64,000 nt of DNA from Pseudoduganella aquatica. GTDB taxonomy: Bacteria > Pseudomonadota > Gammaproteobacteria > Burkholderiales > Burkholderiaceae_D. Within the stretch, counting starts at the first letter, position 1, and the number at the start of each line of letters is the position of its first letter. The stretch covers positions 124,001-188,000 of the forward strand of contig NZ_WWCU01000002.1 in the NCBI RefSeq assembly GCF_009857595.1. Direction: 5' to 3'. This document shows positions 11,124 to 19,468 of this stretch, in pieces. The notes beneath the pieces were generated by a model. That model did not search any database. It was not told the origin of the DNA and saw only the letters and a program-made list of their open reading frames with translations. A program made the translations under genes and the position numbers.

Positions 11124-14100
11124 TTACGGCTGCGGATTCCAGCCGGCGTTGCTGTTAAAGGCGCTGAACACCAGGGCGCGGGTGGCGAAGCCCGCCGCCA
11201 CGTCGCCCGCGCCGAGCTGGAAGCCGCCCACGCGCGTGGCCAGGTTCAGCGGATTGCCCAGCAGGTCGGTGGTGCCGAACTCGCGCCAGCCGCTGGCGGC
11301 GGTGGGCACGGTGGGGTTGGGAGCAGGCTGGCCGTTCACGCCCAGGCCGGCCCATCCAGCCGGGGCGACATGGCTGTCCATCTTGCAGTTGATGAAGGCG
11401 ATGTTGTCCCAGGTGGTGGTGCCGCCGGGACTGCGCGCCAGCCAGGTGGCGCCGTTCGGCACGTCGCCGTGCAGCGGGCCGGGACCGGCGCCGTGCGTCA
11501 GGCTGCTGTTCAGGAACACAAAGCCCTTGTCGGTTGCGTTGGGCACGCGCGCCTGCAGCACATAGCCGCCGCTGGTGGCGCTGGTGGTGTCGCCCACGGA
11601 GCGGATTTCGCTTTCCTCGAACAGCGCGGCGCGGCTGCCGCCCCAGATGAAGTCCACATTGCCCGCCACCAGCGAGTGGTAGAACCACGACCAGCCTTTC
11701 AGCTGCAGCGTGTCCTGCTCGCTGAGGAATGCGGCGTTGACGGCGACGAGGCGGCCCGCGTCATTATTGAAGTACATGGTTTCGGCCTGCGCCGAAATCG
11801 AGGACGAACGCAGCGTGGTGTTGCGGATGGTGAGCGTGTCCAGGCGCAGCATGTCCGAAGTTTCCACCAGCAGCACCGAGCGGCCGCCCGATGGCGCGGC
11901 GGCGCCCGGCGCCTGGCTGCCGCCGGAGCCGGAGTTCAGCGTGTCGTGGTTGGTGTACTGGATCACCACGCCGTCGCGGCTTTCGCCTTTCAGGGTCACG
12001 TTGTCCTTGCCGCGCAGGTAGAGCAGCTCCTGGTAGGTGCCGTTCTTGATCTGGATGGTGACCGGGGCGGCCTTGGCCAGCTCCTTCATGGCGAAGTTCA
12101 GCGCGGCCTGCACGGTGTTGAAGTCGCCGCTACCGTCCGCCGCCACGGTGAGCGTGGCCGCCGCTGCCGGCGGGCCGGAACGGGTTGCAAAGCTCCAGCC
12201 GCCCAGCTTGCCGATGCCGAGGAAGGGCGCGCCGCCCAGGGTGCCAACAATGGTGCCGTTGGAGATGGCGACGTAGTATTCATCTCCGTAGGCCAGGCGG
12301 TTGCTGTGCGGGCGCACCGTCAGCGTGTTGCCGCTGATGGTGACCGGCGTGCTGTTCACCTTGCGGATGGCGGCCTGGCCTGCGTAGCCGATTTCCTCGG
12401 TTTCGCCGCTGATCCTGATCACGTCCACCAGCGCGTCGTCCGCCTTGCGGAAGATGCGGATGGTGCCGCCGGAGCCCAGTGTGGGCGGGCTGTCGAAGGT
12501 GAGCTGCAAGGCCGCGTCCACGTTCACGCCGTCCTGCTGCACGGCCGGGCTGGCGATGCCGGCCAGGCCGTAGGTCTGGGTAGGCTGGATAAACTGCGCC
12601 GCGATGGTGGCGGCGATGGCGCGCTTGAGCGTGGGGTCGGAGTCGCTGGTGACGGTGATGTTGGCCGTGCCCGCGCCCACCGGCGTAATGGTCAGCGTGC
12701 CGCCGTTGACGCCCACCGCAACCACGGCCGGGTTGCTGGAGCTGGCGGTGTATTCGTCGGCCGTGCCGTCGGCCTTGACGGCGGTGACGGCCACTTGCAG
12801 CGGCGTGTCGCCCGCTTCGGCGGCGTAGGTGGTGCCGGAAGGGTTCAGCGTGAGCTGGGCCGGTTTCAGCGCCGGGTCGCCGATGCGCACGTCGTCGATC
12901 TGGAAAGACTTGTTGGCGGTGTACAGACCCACCAGGCCGCGCGCGGCGAAGGAAGTGTCGGTCACGCTGCCCAGCGATTCGCCGTCCAGGTAGACGGTCA
13001 GCGTGCTGCCTTTCATTTCAAAGCGCACGGTGTAGAACTGCGCGTCCATATTGATGGCTTTCTTCACCTGCTTGGGACGGGTGAGGACATTGTTCAGCAT
13101 CTTGGCGATTTCCACCTGCGTGCTGGCGGTGGAACTTTGCACGTTCAGGCCCGCGCCGTACCAGTTGGTGGCGTTCACGTAGCGCGTGATCAGGTAGAGC
13201 AGCTTGTTGCCGGTGGTGCCGTTGGTGAGCGGCTTGATGCGCGCTTCCACGAAGTAGTCGCCGCTCGGCACCGAGGCCATGGCGGTGGTCTTGAGCGTGG
13301 CGAGCACGCCGCCGGTGGTGGCCGCCGTGTACTGCATGACCTTGTTGCTGCCGGTCGCGGTTTCCGCCTTGACGGAGAAGCTGCCGTTGGCGCCGGCCAC
13401 GGTCAGCAGGTCCCAGTTGGCGCTGCTGCCGTTCTGGAAGTCGTCGCAGAAGTACAGGCCGGTGGCGGGGCAGGCCAGCGTCAGGCCGGGGTCGACCGAC
13501 ACGTCGCCGGTGCCGGTGATGGTGGTGGCCAGCTTGCCGCCGCCCGCCTGCGCCAGCGCCATGGCTTTCACCAGTGCAGTGGGGCGCGCGGTGAAGGCGT
13601 AGGGCGGCGTCCAGCTCACGCTGTCGGAGATGGTGCAGCCGGCCAGAGGCGCGCCGTTGAGCAGCGAGCCGGTGTCCTTGAAGGCGCCGGTGGCGGTGCC
13701 GCCCGGGTTCTTCACCACCTGCGCGCAGCTGGTGGTGCCGGCGATCTCGAACACGTTGGCGTTGGACAGGATCTTGGAGTTGTAGCCCGCGCCCACACTG
13801 TATTCATAGCCGTACAGCGGTTCGTCCTTGCTGCCCACGAAGTAGTTGTTGAACAGGTGGACCTGGCCGTAGCGCACGCGCGGCGAACGGCTGGTGACGT
13901 CGCGGAAGACGTTGTTGCTGAAGGTGACGCGCAGCTTGCCCTCGTCGGCAGACGCGCTGTCGCTGGAGCCGATCAGGTTGTTCTTGCGGTGCTGCGTGAA
14001 GTAGTTGTAAGAAGCCGTCACGTAGTCGGACGCGTTGGTGATGTCCAGCGCGCCGTCGTGGCATTGCTTGACCATGCCGTTTTCAATGGGCAGCAGGTTG

Positions 14101-14681
14101 TCGGTCATGGCGCCGTCGCTGAAGCTCACGTGGTCCACCCACACGTGGTCTGCGCCGGACAGGGCGATGCCGTCGTAGGCCGAGTTCCAGTTGCCGGTGG
14201 AGCCGTCGGTCGGGTCCCAGATCGGGCCGACGTCGCAGGGCGCCACGATCTTCAGGTTGCGGATAATGACCTGGGAGATGTTGGTGACCTGGATATGGCC
14301 GTTGATGATGCCGGCGTTGGCGCCGTCGCCGATCAGCGTGGTGTTGGGCTTCATGCGGATCACCCCGCGCGCAGCCTGGTCGCCGGTGTTGGCGTAGGGG
14401 ATGCCCTCGCTCATGTCCACCGTGCCCACCAGTTTGATGATCTTGGGATTGTTGCCGCCGTTGTTCAGCGCGGCGAGCAGCTGCGCGCGGTTGTTCACGG
14501 TGTAGATGTAGCTGCTGATGGCGGCCGAGCCGCCTGCGGTGCCGCCGGCCTGGCCCGCCCAGCCGTCGGCTGGCGCCGGCTGGCGTGCGGGGTCGATGGC
14601 GGCGGCATTGAGCGATGCGGGCGCCGACGCGGCGAACAGCATCGCAAGGCAAAGCGCGGCCTTGAAACGGAGGTGTCTCAT
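11124..14681 (-). CDS. Bifunctional pectate lyase (PL1) - pectin methylesterase (CE8)
   Basis: A secreted 1185-residue enzyme that should both de-esterify pectin and cleave the resulting polygalacturonate. The signal peptide ends near SAPASLNA. Order: PL1 lyase at about 55-340 (YDGIALSGADHVWVDHVSF with Ca-site Asp; RSPRVRYG with catalytic Arg); a concanavalin/LamG-like sandwich at about 400-620 (CDDFQNGSSANWDLL); a Big_2-type Ig domain at about 625-710; an SbsA-type Ig domain at about 715-855; CE8 esterase at about 860-1180 (LSEQDTLQLKG, AGNVDFIWGGSRA, WLARSPGG). Stand-alone PL1 or CE8 enzymes are 300-450 residues, so this is a genuine fusion. The leader CAGGAGCACACATGA is identical to that of the PEP-CTERM gene just upstream, suggesting common expression. 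Confidence 0.93.
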   Translation of the reverse strand: MRHLRFKAALCLAMLFAASAPASLNAAAIDPARQPAPADGWAGQAGGTAGGSAAISSYIYTVNNRAQLLAALNNGGNNPKIIKLVGTVDMSEGIPYANTGDQAARGVIRMKPNTTLIGDGANAGIINGHIQVTNISQVIIRNLKIVAPCDVGPIWDPTDGSTGNWNSAYDGIALSGADHVWVDHVSFSDGAMTDNLLPIENGMVKQCHDGALDITNASDYVTASYNYFTQHRKNNLIGSSDSASADEGKLRVTFSNNVFRDVTSRSPRVRYGQVHLFNNYFVGSKDEPLYGYEYSVGAGYNSKILSNANVFEIAGTTSCAQVVKNPGGTATGAFKDTGSLLNGAPLAGCTISDSVSWTPPYAFTARPTALVKAMALAQAGGGKLATTITGTGDVSVDPGLTLACPATGLYFCDDFQNGSSANWDLLTVAGANGSFSVKAETATGSNKVMQYTAATTGGVLATLKTTAMASVPSGDYFVEARIKPLTNGTTGNKLLYLITRYVNATNWYGAGLNVQSSTASTQVEIAKMLNNVLTRPKQVKKAINMDAQFYTVRFEMKGSTLTVYLDGESLGSVTDTSFAARGLVGLYTANKSFQIDDVRIGDPALKPAQLTLNPSGTTYAAEAGDTPLQVAVTAVKADGTADEYTASSSNPAVVAVGVNGGTLTITPVGAGTANITVTSDSDPTLKRAIAATIAAQFIQPTQTYGLAGIASPAVQQDGVNVDAALQLTFDSPPTLGSGGTIRIFRKADDALVDVIRISGETEEIGYAGQAAIRKVNSTPVTISGNTLTVRPHSNRLAYGDEYYVAISNGTIVGTLGGAPFLGIGKLGGWSFATRSGPPAAAATLTVAADGSGDFNTVQAALNFAMKELAKAAPVTIQIKNGTYQELLYLRGKDNVTLKGESRDGVVIQYTNHDTLNSGSGGSQAPGAAAPSGGRSVLLVETSDMLRLDTLTIRNTTLRSSSISAQAETMYFNNDAGRLVAVNAAFLSEQDTLQLKGWSWFYHSLVAGNVDFIWGGSRAALFEESEIRSVGDTTSATSGGYVLQARVPNATDKGFVFLNSSLTHGAGPGPLHGDVPNGATWLARSPGGTTTWDNIAFINCKMDSHVAPAGWAGLGVNGQPAPNPTVPTAASGWREFGTTDLLGNPLNLATRVGGFQLGAGDVAAGFATRALVFSAFNSNAGWNPQP

Positions 14682-14742
14682 GTGTGCTCCTGTGTCAGGA
14701 ATCTAATTTAAATTTGATTGTTTGTTTTTGGCTGCGGCGCTG

Positions 14743-15372
14743 CTAGGCGGGCGGCGCTTTTCGGCGGCGCGCCAGCGCGATGGCGCCTGCGCCCAGCAGC
14801 AGTATGGACATGCTGCCCGGCTCCGGCACGGTGGCGGCGCGCGCCGCTGCAATGCTCATTTTGACGGGTATGAAGTCGCCGCCCCAGCTCAGGGAACTCA
14901 GGTCCAGGCTGAGCGCAGTGCCGCCGTTCAGGATGGCGAACTGCGGCAGGCCGCCCACCATGCTGGCGTCCAGCACGGAGAAGGCGGTAATGGGCGAGGC
15001 CAGCGAGCTGCCGAAGTCGAAGCGGAAGCGGTAGTCGCCGGGCCCGAGCGCGGCGCCGGTGTTGTTGTAAATGGACAGTGTGCCGTCCGGCGCGAAGTCG
15101 AAGCCGAAGGCAAAGTCGCCGCTGAGGAATTCAACCGTCGTATCGAGCGGGTCGAGGGCGGTCTTGTTGCCGTTGGGCGAACCGTTGAACAGGTCGTCCA
15201 GCCCCAGCATGGCGGCGCCCGAGCCGTTGTAGCTGCCGGTGATGACGGCCCCTTGCAGCGGCAGGACGGTGGCGTGCGCGCCGGCAGGGAGGGCCAATGC
15301 GCAGAATGTTCCGATGGCGGCGGCCGAAGTGATAGCGGTGCGCGCCAGTGTCTCCCATGTTCTTTTTTTCAT
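14743..15372 (-). CDS. PEP-CTERM sorted exported protein
   Basis: A 209-residue exported protein. The ATG at 15372 follows AGGAGCACAC, making the 50-codon upstream extension unlikely. A signal peptide (MKKRTWETLARTAITSAAAI) leads to a beta-rich middle of unknown function (NNTGAALGPGDYRFRFDFGS). It ends in VPEPGSMSILLLGAGAIALA plus an Arg-rich tail, the PEP-CTERM signal that exosortase/archaeosortase-type XrtA systems process in exopolysaccharide-producing Gram-negatives. The exosortase is not in this window. It lies 61 bp upstream of the pectinase gene on the same strand with the same ribosome-binding leader, so it may act at the surface during pectin use (inference). Confidence 0.85.
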   Translation of the reverse strand: MKKRTWETLARTAITSAAAIGTFCALALPAGAHATVLPLQGAVITGSYNGSGAAMLGLDDLFNGSPNGNKTALDPLDTTVEFLSGDFAFGFDFAPDGTLSIYNNTGAALGPGDYRFRFDFGSSLASPITAFSVLDASMVGGLPQFAILNGGTALSLDLSSLSWGGDFIPVKMSIAAARAATVPEPGSMSILLLGAGAIALARRRKAPPA

Positions 15373-15543
15373 GTGTGCTCCTGGATTGTGGGACAGCAGG
15401 GATGATGCAGCGTCCGGACGTGCCGGCGCGCCGTGGGGGACACCTCGCGTGTCCGGTGCCGTTTTGACGAGGGCGGGGAAGAGCGTGCCGAGGTCTCTGC
15501 GGGGAGAACTTGCATGTTGCACTTTTGCTCAATTGATTCTACT

Positions 15544-15578
15544 TTGGCCTGACCAATATATCAAGGCGGACGGACCAA
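15544..15578. promoter_or_regulatory. TTGGYC..RCCAA operator candidate
   Basis: TTGGCCTGACCAA (15544-15556) is a near-palindrome of the TTGGTC/GACCAA type bound by FCD-subfamily GntR regulators (for example UxuR/ExuR of galacturonate use). A second GGACCAA half-site follows at 15572-15578. The pair lies between the PEP-CTERM gene start and the LysR gene end. Assignment to a galacturonate regulator is inference from the neighbouring pectinase. Confidence 0.3.
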
Positions 15579-15594
15579 ATTCCTTGCGGCAACA

Positions 15595-16551
15595 TTAACG
15601 GCTATTGCCGCGCGGACGCTTGTGTTTGCGGTAGAACGATTCCAGCTCGGCGCCGATCAATTCCTGGCCGGAGGTGACCATGAAGTCCTGGAAGGCGGCG
15701 GCGATGCGGGGCAGGGGCTGGTCCACCAGGTGCATCACGTGCCAGTCGCCCTCCACCGGGCTTTCCTGCATCGGCAGGATGCCGATCAGGCCGGACTCGA
15801 ATTCCAGCGCGCAGGCGTGCACCGACACAAAGCCCACGCCCAGGCCCGCCGCCACCATGCTCTTGATCGCCTCGTTGCTCGACACTTCGGAGCCGAAGTG
15901 CAGCGTGTGGCCGGCTTCCTTGAACACGCGCTCCACCGTGGTGCGCGTGCCCGAGCCGCGTTCGCGCACCAGCAGGTTGGCCTGCACCACGTCCTCCATG
16001 GTGACGCGCTTCTTGCGCATCAGCGGATGCCGGGGGCTGGCCACGAAGGCCATGGGGTGGTGCGCAAAACGCGTGGCGTGGATGCGGAATTCGCGCGGCG
16101 GCGTGCCCATGATGGCCAGGTCAATCTCCTTGCGCGACAGCATGGCGACGATCTCGCTGCGGTTGCCCACGTTGAGCTTGAGGCGCACGTTGGGGCGCTC
16201 GGTGGTGAACTTCACCAGCATGGACGGCAGCAGGTGTTCCGCCGTGAGCACCGCGCCTATGCGCAGCGTGCCGCTGCTCACGCCCTGTAGTTCGCCCAGC
16301 TCGTCGCCGGCCTGTTCCCACAGCTGCAAAATGCGCTCGGAAAACTGCAGCAGCACTTCGCCCGCCGCCGTGAGCTGGATGTTGCGTCCTGCCTTGCGCG
16401 TGAGTGCGGTGCCGGCCAGTTCCTCCAGCGCGCGCAGCTGCGCCGATATCGCGGGCTGCGTGACGTGCATCTCCTCCGCCGCGCGCGACACGCTTTCATG
16501 CCTGCCCACCAAAACCAGCGCCTGGAGCTGGCGGAAACTCGCGTGATACAT
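15595..16551 (-). CDS. LysR-family transcriptional regulator
   Basis: A 318-residue DNA-binding regulator. The N-terminal winged helix-turn-helix spans about 5-64 (SRAAEEMHVTQPAISAQLR, LTAAGEVLL); a periplasmic-binding-protein-like effector domain follows from about 90 (LRIGAVLTAEHLLPSMLVKF, LVRERGSGTRTTVERVF). The RERGSGTR segment resembles CbbR/CysB-type members. It is divergent from the NADH dehydrogenase gene with an 86-bp gap holding a dyad, so it probably controls that gene and itself. Effector unknown. Confidence 0.92.
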   Translation of the reverse strand: MYHASFRQLQALVLVGRHESVSRAAEEMHVTQPAISAQLRALEELAGTALTRKAGRNIQLTAAGEVLLQFSERILQLWEQAGDELGELQGVSSGTLRIGAVLTAEHLLPSMLVKFTTERPNVRLKLNVGNRSEIVAMLSRKEIDLAIMGTPPREFRIHATRFAHHPMAFVASPRHPLMRKKRVTMEDVVQANLLVRERGSGTRTTVERVFKEAGHTLHFGSEVSSNEAIKSMVAAGLGVGFVSVHACALEFESGLIGILPMQESPVEGDWHVMHLVDQPLPRIAAAFQDFMVTSGQELIGAELESFYRKHKRPRGNSR

Positions 16552-16560
16552 AAGCTATTC

Positions 16561-16582
16561 CTTATCAATCAGTAGAAATAAG
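16561..16582. promoter_or_regulatory. LysR-type dyad between lysR and ndh
   Basis: CTTAT at 16561-16565 and ATAAG at 16578-16582 form an interrupted inverted repeat of the T-N(11-12)-A class favoured by LysR proteins. It overlaps the start region of the LysR gene and lies about 55 bp upstream of the divergent ndh start, the usual autoregulation/activation geometry. Confidence 0.45.
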
Positions 16583-16637
16583 TAATTTTTGTTTTCCATT
16601 TGACGGGACTATATTAACAGTCAGAAGGAGGGACATC

Positions 16638-17957
16638 ATGCAATCCATCGTTATCGTAGGCGGAGGCGCAGGCGGCCTCGAACTGGCAACCCGGCTGGGA
16701 GATACCCTGGGCCGCAAGGGGCAGGCGCGGGTGATACTCGTGGACCGTTCACCCACCCATTTCTGGAAGCCGCTGCTGCACACGGTTGCTTCCGGCAAGC
16801 GCGATCCGCAGGTCTACCAGATTGAATATTCGGCGCAGGCTGCGGCGCATGGCTTCACCTTCATGCACGCCGAGCTGCGCTCGGTGGACCGCGCTGCGCG
16901 CACGCTGGAGCTGGCGCCGTGCCTGTCGGACGAGGAGGGCGGCGCGCCCGCCGTGCGCGTGCAGGGCTACACCACGCTGGTGCTGGCGCTGGGCGCGGTG
17001 ACCAACTTCTACGGCGTGCCGGGCGCGGCGGAGCATGTCTGCACGCTGGACAATGTGCGCGAGGCGAAGGGCTTCTACCGCCGCTTCTTCGGCGCCTGCG
17101 TGCGGGCCAGCGAAGGGGGCGGCAAGGAAGGCAGCGCCGTGAACGTGGTGATCGTTGGCGGCGGCGCCACCGGCGTGGAGCTGGCGGCGGAACTGGGCTA
17201 CAGCGCCCGCGCGCTGGCCAAGTACAAGATCCATACGCTGGACCCGGCGCGCGACGTGCGCATCACCATACTGGAACGCGGCCCGCGCCTGCTGCCGCAC
17301 CTGCCGCTGGAGCAGTCGGCGCGCGCGGAGGCGTATCTGAGATCGCGCGGCATCGAGATCTGCACCGGCACCGGAGTGACGCAAGTGGACGCGGACCGCG
17401 TGCATATGGGGGAGGGCACCGTGCGTCCCGCCAGCCTGACCTTGTGGGCCGCCGGCGTGGAAGGCCCTGCCATTGTTGGCACGCTGGGACTGCAGTTGAG
17501 CCGCATGCGGCAGATCATGGTGAAGGCCACGCTGCAATCGGTGGACGACCCCAACGTGTTCGCCATCGGCGACTGCGCCAGCTTTGTCTGCCCGGTGAAA
17601 GGCGCAGCGCCGCCGCGCGCGCAGGTAGCGCACCAGCAGGCCGTGTTTTTGGCCAAATCCCTGGCCAGGGCGCTCGCCGCGCCGCGAGGCGGCAAGCGCG
17701 CCGCACAGCCCCTGCACGAGTTCAGCTACCGCGACTACGGCTCCCTGGTCTCGCTCGGCCCGGTGGCGGCGGTGGGCGTGCTGCTGGGCGGCGCCTTCGG
17801 CAGCAAGCTGCCGGTGAGCGGCGGCTTCGCCCATCTGCTGTACGGCCTGATGTACCAGAAGCACCTGATGGCCCTGCACGGCTTCGTCCGCGCCGCCGCC
17901 GTCACCCTGGCCGACTGGCTGCGAAAACGGATCTCGCCCTCAGTCAAGCTGCATTGA
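16638..17957 (+). CDS. ndh: NAD(P)/FAD oxidoreductase, type II NADH dehydrogenase-like
   Basis: A 439-residue flavoprotein of the pyridine nucleotide-disulfide family, most like NDH-2, which passes electrons from NADH to quinone without pumping protons at the inner face of the membrane. FAD-binding site at the N-terminus (SIVIVGGGAGGLELATRLG), NADH-binding site in the middle (VNVVIVGGGATGVELAAELG near 170-190) and the second FAD signature NVFAIGDCAS near 312. A hydrophobic C-terminal stretch (LGPVAAVGVLLGGAFGSKL) and an amphipathic tail fit membrane attachment. Strong ribosome site AGAAGGAGGG. It is divergent from the LysR gene, its likely regulator. Related sulfide:quinone reductases cannot be fully excluded, but their cysteine pattern is not evident. 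Confidence 0.88.
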   Translation: MQSIVIVGGGAGGLELATRLGDTLGRKGQARVILVDRSPTHFWKPLLHTVASGKRDPQVYQIEYSAQAAAHGFTFMHAELRSVDRAARTLELAPCLSDEEGGAPAVRVQGYTTLVLALGAVTNFYGVPGAAEHVCTLDNVREAKGFYRRFFGACVRASEGGGKEGSAVNVVIVGGGATGVELAAELGYSARALAKYKIHTLDPARDVRITILERGPRLLPHLPLEQSARAEAYLRSRGIEICTGTGVTQVDADRVHMGEGTVRPASLTLWAAGVEGPAIVGTLGLQLSRMRQIMVKATLQSVDDPNVFAIGDCASFVCPVKGAAPPRAQVAHQQAVFLAKSLARALAAPRGGKRAAQPLHEFSYRDYGSLVSLGPVAAVGVLLGGAFGSKLPVSGGFAHLLYGLMYQKHLMALHGFVRAAAVTLADWLRKRISPSVKLH

Positions 17958-17960
17958 GTC

Positions 17961-17978
17961 AATGTGAGCGATAACATT
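17961..17978. promoter_or_regulatory. LacI-family-like operator before the MATE gene
   Basis: AATGTGAGCGATAACATT is an imperfect palindrome centred on CG, resembling LacI/GalR-family operators (and strikingly close to lac O1 with one base missing). It lies 40 bp upstream of the MATE exporter ATG. No LacI-family gene is present in the window. Confidence 0.25.
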
Positions 17979-18017
17979 TTGCCTGCGTAGGGGGCGGAAA
18001 ATCGCTATCATGGCGGC

Positions 18018-19391
18018 ATGACTACCGCCGCCGCTCCCCGTCCTCATATCTTCACCCTCGCCTGGCCTCTGCTGATTGAACTGTTTCTCGCCGTTGTGGC
18101 CGGCGTGGCCGGGACCGCGCTGGCGGCCCGTTTGTCCGATACCTACGGCGCCGCTTTCGCCATCGCCAACAGCATTTCAGTGACCTTGTTCATGCTGTTC
18201 CGCATAGTCGGTTCCGGCATCGGCGTGGTCATTACGCAGAACCTGGGCGGCGGGAGGCGCGACATGGCGGACAAGGTGGCGCTGGCGATGCTGGGCGCCA
18301 GCACCTGGCTGGGCGCGTTCACCGCATTGCTGGCCTTCGGCGGCGCGCGCTGGCTGCTGGGTCTTATGCACGCCCCGGCCGAGGTGCTGCCGCTGGCCAC
18401 GCCCTTTTTGCAAGCGCTGGCCGCCGCCATGCTGTTCGATGCCTGGAACGCCTCCATGGCCAGCGTGATGCGCGCCCACCTGCGCACGCGCGACACGCTG
18501 GCGGTGCTGGCCGCCATGCATGTGAGCCACCTCGCGCTGGCCGTGCCGCTGATGTTCGGCTGGGGGCCGTTGCCCGCGCTGGGCCTGCCGGGTTTCGCCT
18601 TCGCGCTGCTGATCAGCCGCGTGCTCGGCCTGGTGCTGCACCTGATGCTGTGGCGCCGCCACCTGGACATCCATCCCGTGGCCAGCGACTGGTGGAAGCT
18701 GCGCCGCGCCGAGCTGGCGGCCGTGCTGCATATCGGCGTGCCTGCGGCGGCGGAAAACATCTCGTGGCGGCTGGCCTTCATGGCCAGCATGGCGGTGGCG
18801 GGTATGCTGGGCGCGCAGTCGCTGGCCACGCTGGCTTATGTGCACCAGGTGGGCGGGGTGGTGGTGATGTTCAGCCTCGCCACCGCCTTCGCGGTTGAAA
18901 TCATGGTCGGCCACATGATAGGGGCGGGCGAGCTGCGCGAAGCGCACGGCCTGGTGCGCGGCGCGCTGGGGCGCGGGCTGGTAATCAGCGGCGTGATCTC
19001 GGGCTGCGTGGCGCTGGCCGGCCCCTGGCTGCTGCGCTGCTTCACGCAGGACCCGCTCATCATCAAGAACGGCGCCGTGCTGCTGTGGATCGCGGTGCTG
19101 CTGGAGCTGGGCCGCACCTTCAACCTGGTGGTCATCAACGCGCTGCGCGCGGCGGGCGACGCGCGCTACCCGGTGCTGGCGGGCGCCGCGTCCATGGCCC
19201 TCGTGATGGCGGGCGGCAGCTGGCTGCTGGGTATCTACTTCGGCCTTGGCCTGGTGGGCCTGTGGATAGCCTACGCCGCTGATGAATGGATACGCGGCCT
19301 GATGATGTGGCGGCGCTGGTCGGTGCACGCCTGGGTGCCGCATGCGCGCGCCACGCGGCGGCGCTTGCGCGCAAAAGATCCGGCGTCGTGA
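18018..19391 (+). CDS. MATE-family multidrug/metabolite efflux transporter
   Basis: An inner-membrane antiporter of 457 residues with about twelve hydrophobic segments in two bundles, as in NorM/DinF relatives that export cationic drugs or metabolites using Na+ or H+ gradients. Typical features are the N-terminal LAWPLLIELFLAVVAGVAGT, the internal repeat around GVPAAAENISWRLAFM (about 243-258) and the long hydrophobic second half. The substrate cannot be read. It starts 60 bp after ndh in the same direction, but a LacI-like palindrome in the gap suggests its own promoter. Confidence 0.88.
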   Translation: MTTAAAPRPHIFTLAWPLLIELFLAVVAGVAGTALAARLSDTYGAAFAIANSISVTLFMLFRIVGSGIGVVITQNLGGGRRDMADKVALAMLGASTWLGAFTALLAFGGARWLLGLMHAPAEVLPLATPFLQALAAAMLFDAWNASMASVMRAHLRTRDTLAVLAAMHVSHLALAVPLMFGWGPLPALGLPGFAFALLISRVLGLVLHLMLWRRHLDIHPVASDWWKLRRAELAAVLHIGVPAAAENISWRLAFMASMAVAGMLGAQSLATLAYVHQVGGVVVMFSLATAFAVEIMVGHMIGAGELREAHGLVRGALGRGLVISGVISGCVALAGPWLLRCFTQDPLIIKNGAVLLWIAVLLELGRTFNLVVINALRAAGDARYPVLAGAASMALVMAGGSWLLGIYFGLGLVGLWIAYAADEWIRGLMMWRRWSVHAWVPHARATRRRLRAKDPAS

Positions 19392-19468
19392 TTATCTGTG
19401 ACTTTTGAGCGCTTAAAAAACGTCACAATACCGGCTTTGCCCGCAAGCGGGCGTGGACCGGGATTGCC

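Noticed and set aside
11088..14711. Very long plus-strand open frame opposite the pectinase gene
   Set aside because: Antisense shadow of a well-supported PL1-CE8 gene; low-complexity composition, no domain, no signal.
19397..19427. TGTGAC...GTCACA inverted repeat after the MATE gene (CRP-like half-sites)
   Set aside because: Spacing of 19 bases between halves does not fit a CRP site (6), and no T-run follows for a terminator.
19439..19452. GCCCGCAAGCGGGC hairpin
   Set aside because: Stem of only 5 bp with a 4-base loop and no U-tract; too weak to call a terminator.
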